A DNA stretch of 64,000 bases, from the NCBI GenBank assembly GCA_004794655.1, contig SMMW01000033.1, forward strand, positions 434,001 through 498,000, in the 5' to 3' direction. Shown here one piece after another: positions 56,376 through 64,000 of the stretch (within the stretch, counting starts at the first letter, position 1; every line of letters begins with the position of its first letter). The position numbers and the translations under genes were made by a program. Below the pieces are notes generated by a model. The model did no database searches and had not been told where the DNA came from. It was given only the letters and a program-made list of their open reading frames with translations. This stretch comes from Marisa cornuarietis. Taxonomy: Eukaryota > Mollusca > Gastropoda > Architaenioglossa > Ampullariidae.

Positions 56376-57999
56376 GATGGTACTTCATAGAGACTTTGTG
56401 ATAAAACGACTTAGTGGCACATTACTCTAGAAACTTCCCACACTAATGTTCTCACAAGAATAGGTCCCTCTTCCTGTTTTCTGAATGGAGCTGGGCCACA
56501 AAGCAACAGTTGTGGGTCAAGCATCACTTCAGGTTCATAATAAGGAAAAGGTCTTCACACTTTGGCATCAGTTTGCACCAATTTGTTTTCCAGATTCTGT
56601 ACTTTTGCGCATGCATGCATGTGTGTGTGCTTGTGATGTATGGTCTACATATATGCATATGATGTGTGTACGCAAAAATACAGAGTATCTACTTACATCC
56701 AAGATAAGGTTCAAACTACAGATGACACACATTAAAATAAAGGATTTTAAGGATGATGTGCCTGACTAAAAAATACTCTGACAAAATTTAAACTAGTCTT
56801 ATTATTGGCTTCACTCATGCACAGAACCAGAAAAAAATTGTAGAGAATGAATGAGAAATATAAACATTTTCATTTCAGACTTAATGTGCACAACTCTTCA
56901 TCAAATAAAAATTAAGACTTCAAGAATAAACAAGGAAGGTAAATAAAGTAGCTTTCAGCACACAACTGTGGATCATTTCTCTCAGAAGCTCTCTCCCCTG
57001 ACCTTCCAAACCTCCCTCTGTGGTGCTTCAATACCAAAGATTATGAAGACAAAGTGTGCACACTACATGACAAGCCAAAAGCTAGAAGTGGATGTAGACT
57101 TTTCAGTCAAGAGCCTTGCAGGCCTTCATGCCAGCATTTCCAGCACTACTAGTATTTGCCTTTCTTATAGAGGTGAAGCAAAACTGGGCATCTGCAGGGA
57201 ACTGTTGTAGGAATGTAGCTATGTATGCTTCCACTGACCAATCAACAGCACAAGAAGTGGCCTTAGGTGAGCACTTAAGAGCTCACATCTACACAGGGAA
57301 ATGCACTTACAAATTCTATTATTATTCTTCTTCTCAAACTGAATCTACATCTCTGCACATGCACATGAATATGGTGGCTATATTACAAAGCGCATCCTCT
57401 AAGCCAGTCACATGTTGACATCAATATTTACTGCCAATGGCATCAAAAATAATGTATTTAATATTCAGACATTCCCAGAAAGTTTATCTAACCCTTAACT
57501 CCATTCCAGAATCACAGAATTCTGCTACAAATCACAGTAGCCCAGTCATGTTAGTAACAAGATACTGTTAGACGTTTCAATAGTAATTCATCTATTGCTC
57601 TGACACTGCTGATGAATGCTGGATTTTGATGTTGTAAAATGATATCTGCAACCATTGCCTTACACATCTGCAGTATCTTTCCCTCAAACCTCATCAACTG
57701 GCAAAACATAGGTAAAAGTATAACTGCCGCTGAAATATTGAAGTAAATAAATACATGAATAAATAATAAATCTGGATGCTTAAATCCACACAGGAAGATG
57801 AAATGTCAATAATTTTAGCCATCTAGAATAACACCAGACACGTGGCTGGCTATGTAGGACTCTATTTACACTGCAGACAGCAGACACAAAGAGGTGCCAT
57901 TCAGTGGAAGATGAAGGGAAGGTACACACACAAAATGTACAACACATTTACTTCCAGATGGTGCATGAAAGACTAGACGATGTTCCACTGGAGGCTCCT
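56376..57999. other. Probable 5' UTR/intron sequence, no gene seen
   Basis: AT-rich sequence between the start codon and the candidate upstream UTR exon. Open frames of 80-100 codons on the plus strand show no domains. Confidence 0.35.
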
Positions 58000-58012
58000 T
58001 TAAAACACTTAC

Positions 58013-58100
58013 CCAGCCGGTCATCATGAAAACACTCAAAATCCTTGTAAAGTTTTCCACAACCACAAGAACTCCAGTTGGATTTTTTTTTAATGTGAAA
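58013..58100 (-). other. Candidate 5' UTR exon of neurabin
   Basis: A consensus donor CTGG|GTAAGTG occurs on the minus strand at 58013, just downstream of the CpG-richer region. The exon's upstream limit is not visible. Its phase (0, if coding) does not match the coding start exon, so it would be untranslated. Confidence 0.25.
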
Positions 58101-59100
58101 CCACAGCTTAGCAGATGCAGAAGAGACTGCTATTCAAACGCCTGAATTTTCTGCTTCCTGGTGGTGCTGACCATCAGATTCCCTAGTAGTGAGTATGGAC
58201 GCTCTGTCGTGGTTTACGTGCGGCATTCCCCGAAGCATGCATGTCTGGAGGGCTCACAGTGCCATTGGGTCTCTCCCACTCCCACCCCCTCCTTACACAC
58301 CCCTTCCAGATAGGCACGAAAAACCCGATTGGTTTATCACCGACAGTGCGTTTGGGCAGGAGGGCACAGACATAGGGCAGCCACAACCAGACTTAACTCA
58401 CTGAGCTGTCTGCGAGGTTTCTGCGGGATACCGGTAAGGTAACGCACCCCTTAGTGCTCCCAGCTCATCGCGCACTAAACAAGACAATCAAAGTACGGGC
58501 ACGCTTCTTTGTCTCGCCGACTTCCACGACCATCTACTACCACTACTACAACACCACGAGCTGCGTCCGCAGATCGCCAGGTTGCTTACGCCCGCTCACA
58601 CTCCTTCGTTTCTCGGTAAAGCAAACTCTCTAGAATAAGGTGAACTGCACCCTATTCGGATTTATAAAACAGAGGAGTGAGCTTTAAGAAGGCGATAGTG
58701 GTTTGTGGGGTAGGGGCAGGTAAGGTAGGCGAGGCGAGGATGGAGTAATGACATACGGGGATATGGCCGGGAGGGGGGTGTTTAGGAAAAACGACGGAAG
58801 AAACGCCAATTAAAGGACTGACTGCAATCTTTGCTGCAATGCCGGAGACAGGAAAAGCGGTAGCCTGAAAGCGTACTGCTGCTCTTCCGCTTTCCGCCAC
58901 CGCCAAACGGCACCCCACCCCCACCCCCGAGTACCTGGCTAGCTTCCCAGCGCGCCAAACCTGCGGGTTACAAAGTAATTTACGTCAGGGTCACCGGTGT
59001 TTTATTTCACCTCGAGCGGGTTCTTCGCAAAGACAATGCGTTTCCCCCTATTTTCTCTCCCCAGAAATCAGCGATCGCGATTCCATAGGATTCGTAAGCA
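58101..59100 (-). promoter_or_regulatory. Candidate promoter region of neurabin
   Basis: This interval is richer in G+C and in CpG dinucleotides (58190-58620 and 58850-59070) than the surroundings, and lies upstream of the gene's 5' end. No TATA box is evident at a defined start. Inference only. Confidence 0.25.
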
Positions 59101-60273
59101 GTTTGCTGATGCCCAACGGCCTAAAATGGAATAATACTGAGTACACTCAAATGCGAGTATAACAACAAAAGACTCTTAGTCACCCTGATCAATTTTCCTG
59201 AGACTTTTCCTTACATTCTCCATCGAACGATACATAAAACCAGCCCATCTCCTAACGTGGGTATAAAATCTATCTCCCCGGCTAGACAATCGTAATAATA
59301 AGTAGTAATAAATGTACATCTGTCTGTACAGCATTCTACCATAACATTGGGTCTTAGTTACTTACTAACCCGGGGTGCTTAGGTCCTTAAAAATCGCGTT
59401 GGTATAGCTAGAGTAAGCCCAGTGAATCTGACTATAACATGCAACAGTATTCTCAACACATTTTAAAATCTCTTAAGAGATAGCAAAAGAATTCGCATAA
59501 TAAACGCTGGAGAAACGCCTTCATAATCTACTTAGATTAAACAAAAAATTAATCCAACGACAAAAAGAAACTGTGGATATGTTTCTCAATCGGCAAAGTC
59601 GACCTTGGAAGTACAAAAGCACATGTACAGTGGCAAGAGGTAATGATCCTGCTGTTCGTCTGTGTCCCCTTTTCCCCTCCAAACCTGCTACCCAGCTCAC
59701 TAACCATGTAGTCCTATTGCAGCCCACCAATCCCACCTACTTCTTGTGTTCTCCTTCCCTTATCCTGAGCATCCCGCATGCCTTCTCTGCACGCGCATTC
59801 AGAGGTAGCTCCCTCCTGCTAAAAATTGAGGAAGGTGCATCCTACCTCTGCTCAACCGCTCTAGGCCATTTCAGAGACTGCTTGTGCCAGGTTATTATAA
59901 AACAATCTGGGGCAGTAGTTATGAAGAGAGGGTAAGTCATTGCCCTAGGGCAGCATGCGGAACTCAAGGAAAAGCGTCTTCTTTCCAACATTATAAAGCA
60001 GTGTCAAGATCCCGCAGATATTGTTTTACTCCCTGAGCAGGAATTACAAAGCGGTGACAAAGAAACATGAAGTCGTGTCCGCGGGGTCTTCGGAAACAAC
60101 ACGCTTTTCCTTGAGGTCCAGATGTTTGCCCTAGGGAAAAGACCTACTATCGCTTCATAACTACGGCCCGTCGGTGGAGCGGCCGATAAACGAGGCGGAG
60201 GACTAATCAGGCGTCATAGTAAAACAGACAAGATGGCACACATTTATCGACAAGCTGCAGTTAGGAGAGGCTA
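59101..60273. other. Intergenic, nothing firm
   Basis: A 120-codon plus-strand open frame (59573-59935) has no recognisable domain and no splice support. No repeats with clear ends. Confidence 0.35.
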
Positions 60274-60287
60274 CAGGGGTGGGGAAC
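60274..60287 (+). repeat. Solo hAT terminal repeat (14-mer)
   Basis: CAGGGGTGGGGAAC, identical to both ends of the hAT element at 5499-6094. The bases that follow differ from that element and no matching right end was found nearby. Confidence 0.4.
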
Positions 60288-62849
60288 AAAGGAGCTCTGG
60301 GGTAAAAAGAAGCGAGCATATCTAGTTTCTGGCTGCAATACATTAATTGGTTAGTCAAGTGTACCTTTTCACGCAACTGTCAAAAAAAGTCAATCGGATT
60401 AAATATGCAGAGAGAGAGAGAGAGAATGTGTGTGTAAAAAAAAAAAAAACAGAACAAGGCATCATATGGTGACAGCATGACAGTACGTGTTCATCTCTTA
60501 CTACAAAATTCCCAACAATCTTGAAAAAAACGCCTTGTAAAAATATCTTCACATACATTTTCTATAGGACTGAAAAGCCGATCAACAATTTTTATAAATA
60601 ACATAATAATGACTAAAACAAGCAGTGAATAAAAGCAGCAATGTATGCTGATTTCTGGCACAAAACTGTTGATGTCAAGCAACGGCCAAGTTATAAATAA
60701 ATAATAAACAAAAACAGAAAGCTCGAAAATAACGTTTCTCGCTTACTAACTAGATCAAAATCTCCCGCAAACATGATGAAAGGTCAACATGGGATATAAA
60801 AATGAAATAATGCATACAATTTTGTTTTGAATAATGCCAATCTCTCCATAAAATGATAAGAGTTCTGACACTAAAAATATTAACAGTATTCTTTGCTGTT
60901 CCTACACTGAACAAGATGTGCATGCACTCAAGCAGCATGAAATACAGCTTAATATTCGACTTGCCTGGGAATCAACCGCTGGTCCTGAAATGTTGTGACT
61001 AACGAACTCGACTGAAGGTTATCAAGAGACCAATTGCTAACATCTCTGATGGTGCCTGCTGGCAACACCAGCAGTAATTGAAATAATGAAAACGACCAAA
61101 GGACGCACAAGAGTGACAAACAATGGGTTGGGGGGAGAGAGAGATTTAGGGAGGGAAGATCAATAGCAGTCTCAGTATAAAAGCGGAGGCACCAGAACCC
61201 AACAGAAGGTGCCTCACTAAAAGACCCCCTGCCAGAACAAAGGCCGCTTAGCCACGCCTGACACGTGTAGGTACGTGTGTCCTGCAGCTTGACTATGGAC
61301 CATGACTGTGCCCTTCCCTCATCGTCCGAACTGACACGCACAGCCTACTTGGCCGATCCGTCATGCAGCCCTTGTGTCAGTGCTCGGGATTGGGGGGAGG
61401 GGAGGGGAGGGTGGCGGTAGTCGGGAATTGGTATTTGGTGTCGAACCAGCAAGTAGGCTCTATCAAGACAACGCAGCTGGCCTTGTAAACACAGTGCCGC
61501 TTTTCACAATGCCACGTGCTCTCCACTACTCTGTTCAAACTACGGCGAAGGGATGAATAATGAAAATCTTATACGAATCGCCCGGGTGTCAGCGCCGTGG
61601 ATTGTGAAGAAAAGGAGTTTCGACCACTCTAAATAAGTCGACTGTATCACTTCTTACGGCAGAAACCGCTGATGTGTTTCATGTAACTTATCTCTGGGCT
61701 TTTGCTTCTTCCGTCTCTCCGCTATGTGTGTGTGTGTGTGTCCTATCCCAGATACATGACTGCATTTCACTAAATTTATATGGATACACAAAAAGGTTGC
61801 AAACAACAGATCAAAGCCGTTCCTAGACTCATTTTGAGCTAAGGCAACCAGCGAATTTTCTTCGGCTTGGAGATAGACGAGCAGCGGGATAGCTCAACGA
61901 GTTGTTTCCCTTAGCACGCACTTATGGTTCCCCTACTCCCCCCCCCCCCGAACGAAGCAATTTGGCTAGAGTGAAATTGTGTCCTTAGTTAAATAACTGG
62001 GAATAAATACCAATAAAACTTCAAATGCCGGGGTCAGTAGAATTCCACTGATGCTCATAAAATAGATCCTTCTGAGATGACGATATGAAGTTCATTCGCT
62101 ATAGTGTTGGACTCGACTGCATTCTCCACATTGTGCCTGATAGCCAGCACCTCAAACTAAAGGCAGTTTTCAACCGGGCAATTATAGCCGTCATAAAATA
62201 TTCCCTACACTTTCTCGAACGTTCGTACATATTTGATTAAGAACGACCGTGATAGTAATAATACTGACCTAAAAAAAAAAACTACTGGATACACCATGCG
62301 ATGTAATAGAACTTGCCCACGCCACCACACAGCCGCCTTCCTGCTCGTAATGCAGCATAAACCGACATGGAACATGAACCGATCAACACCTACCTCCTTA
62401 ATTTTGAAATCAAAACACTAAAACAGTTCGTGAAAACAAAATGCATGCAACATTCACAGTGCATGAAAAATATGAAATTCACTGAAAAAGCCCTCAAATA
62501 CTGTCACAAGTAGTAACATGGCAGATAAGGTCTATCTATTAGTTTTAGATCAGTGGTAATATCCTTCCTATGACACAGAATCTCCACTCTGTTCTGGCAA
62601 AAGGACAGTCCTGGCCATGTAATAATACACCATGCAAAACCTGTGAAAGTTATGTTCAATAAATAATCACCATCCTACCATCACCTGTGCAATCTGTAAA
62701 TTGTTCACATGCTTCCATAGCCATAAATGACATGCGCTTGTGCAGCTGATGAAAGCAGAAAATGCCAGCAGCTACAGTGAAGCTTTACATTATTAATGCT
62801 CTAGATTAATGGTGTGCGTAGGTGTTAAATTGTGTTTTACTATGGTTAC
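60288..62849. other. Intergenic, nothing firm
   Basis: Contains a GA microsatellite (60409-60425), a G-rich tract (61389-61415), a C-run (61938-61949), a (GT)n (61723-61741) and a TATA-like tataaaag at 61176. A 130-codon minus-strand frame (60949-61341) is unassigned. No gene is supported. Confidence 0.35.
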
Positions 62850-63067
62850 GGTAAAAGTCGCCCCCTGAGCTTTTAGTCATTGGAGAGTGAGGTGATAGAG
62901 ACCATACTTTCCTGGGATCAGCTTTTTTGTGAGGGTGGTGCCAATCTCTTCTCCCTCCCTGTCTTAACTTTCCCAACCCTCTATAATGAGTCAGGTAGCA
63001 TATGCCTCGAAGGTATCAAACTAGCATGTCTTTGGGTTCTGACACCAGTGTTTTAACAACTTGGCTA
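62850..63067 (-). mobile_element. SINE family copy 3
   Basis: Same block order as 2179-2410: gtaaaagtcgcccc, 'gatcagctt..tgtgagggtggtgcc', 'cccaaccctctat' and 'gagtcaggta'. It then runs to a tRNA-like head near 63040-63067. Confidence 0.65.
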
Positions 63068-63069
63068 TT

Positions 63070-63930
63070 AGACAATGACCAACTTTATTTGTCCCAGTGG
63101 GCAATTTGAATATGGGAATGTGCTCTAGTTCAACAGTGAAAAAATGAGAAATGAAAAAAGAAGTGGGCAAGTAAAACAATCATATTATATATATATATAT
63201 ATATATTAGAGAAAAAAAACTTACATCAAGGATAATCATGTATGCACCTACAACATCACACACACACACACACACAGTTCATCTAAGATTGAGCAGCTGG
63301 ACTGCAGATGGCACAAATGATTTCAGGTGCCTGTTACTTTTACATATAGGCATGGTATAACGTTTGCCTTAGCTTAATAATACAAATTCTTTTGTTAGTA
63401 CATGTTCAGGTAATGATAAAATGCATGTAGTTTTCCGTACTATTTGCTTGTCACAGAAGAAAGCTAAATCCCTCTGTTTGATATCAATTATCCTAGAACA
63501 GATGTTCACAACACTGTTCAGATTATTCCTATCATAGACAGAGAGATTGCGAAACCAGCATACAAATGAGAAAGATAAAAGACTCTCAATAAATGACTGG
63601 TAAAAACGACCTAAGATTGCTTGACTAACTGAAAAACTTTTTAACTTACACAAAAGATACATTCTTTGTTGGCCACGTTTAACAATGTGTTCGATGTTTA
63701 AATTCATTTGAGCTGGCTATCAAAAATAGTTCCCAGATACCTGAAGGAGTTAAAAGTTTCAACAGGTTTACAATGTATCACACTGGGAGTAACAGAATCC
63801 TCCTTGATCCTCCTAAAGTCTATAACTATTTCTTTAGTTTTGTCTACATTCAACTCTATTTGCTTTATTGATTTATAAAATTGGTGGTTTACTACGAAGA
63901 TTTGGCACCAAAGGCACATGATCAAATTGT
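63070..63930 (-). mobile_element. CR1/L2/Rex-like LINE fragment, C-terminal RT
   Basis: Two adjoining minus-strand frames hold KTKEIVIDFRRIK, SFRYLGTIFDSQLK, then (shifted) IVKRGQQRMYLLCKLKSF and GRFYQSFIESLLSFSFVCWF. These are RT thumb/C-terminal motifs, broken by a frameshift near 63704. The 3' end (tttatttgtcccagtgggcaattt) resembles that of the copy at 11502-12118, so both belong to one family. Its 5' part may continue towards or past the window edge. Confidence 0.8.
63183..63207 (+). repeat. (AT)n microsatellite
   Basis: About 12 AT units within the LINE 3' region; a (CA)n of about 10 units follows at 63257-63276. Confidence 0.9.
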
Positions 63931-64000
63931 CCTCTTTTCCCCCCAGACACGATCATTTAAAATACTTATTTTGTAGAAGACAAATCAAGACCAATAATTA

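Noticed and set aside
59573..59935. 120-codon plus-strand frame in the right intergenic region
   Set aside because: No domain, no splice sites that extend it, and amino-acid composition typical of random frames.

Overview
This is a piece of an animal nuclear genome. It is AT-rich, its genes are broken by introns with GT-AG borders, (CA)n microsatellites are frequent, and many different transposable elements are interspersed. The protein-level flavour of the LINE and SINE copies, plus the divergence of the one clear gene from vertebrate homologues, suggests a lophotrochozoan, most likely a gastropod mollusc. That assignment is inference.

The right two thirds hold one clearly recognisable gene on the minus strand: neurabin/spinophilin (PPP1R9 family), the scaffold that brings protein phosphatase 1 to actin-rich sites and synapses. 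I could place 23 coding exons from the ATG at 56375 to the stop at 25188. Every splice junction is GT-AG, all phases agree, and the sum is 3150 coding bases (1049 residues). The product has an acidic N-terminus, a PP1-docking motif (RLKF), one PDZ domain, a long coiled coil, a serine-rich disordered stretch and a C-terminal SAM domain. A 3' untranslated region of up to about 5.9 kb follows, ending near a poly(A) signal at 19254. The large N-terminal actin-binding part known from other neurabins is not encoded in what I can find here. A candidate 5' UTR exon (donor at 58013) and a CpG-richer area (58.1-59.1 kb) lie upstream.

The left third has a two-exon plus-strand gene (10514-12802) for a small secreted protein of about 128 residues. 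It has a signal peptide and a C-terminal cysteine pair; I do not recognise its family. Two weaker coding candidates are at 439-816 and 13236-13460.

Mobile elements explain much of the rest. These are: a nearly intact RTE-type LINE (15525-18706) with an exact 13-bp target duplication, whose reading frame is broken by an 8-bp tandem duplication; a 596-bp non-autonomous hAT element with perfect 14-bp ends and 8-bp target duplication (5499-6094); a TTAA-flanked MITE (9535-9895); a TA-flanked pogo-like element (14850-15278); a hAT remnant nested in a SINE (14.2-14.7 kb); a 1.1-kb long-inverted-repeat element with a palindromic minisatellite in one arm (27161-28263); a Tigger/pogo remnant (34368-34842); several 5'-truncated LINEs (11.5-12.1, 24.2, 36.1-37.8 and 63.1-63.9 kb); three copies of one SINE family; and a tRNA-Gly-like sequence (1852-1919). 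The right end (59-62.8 kb) is gene-poor by eye.
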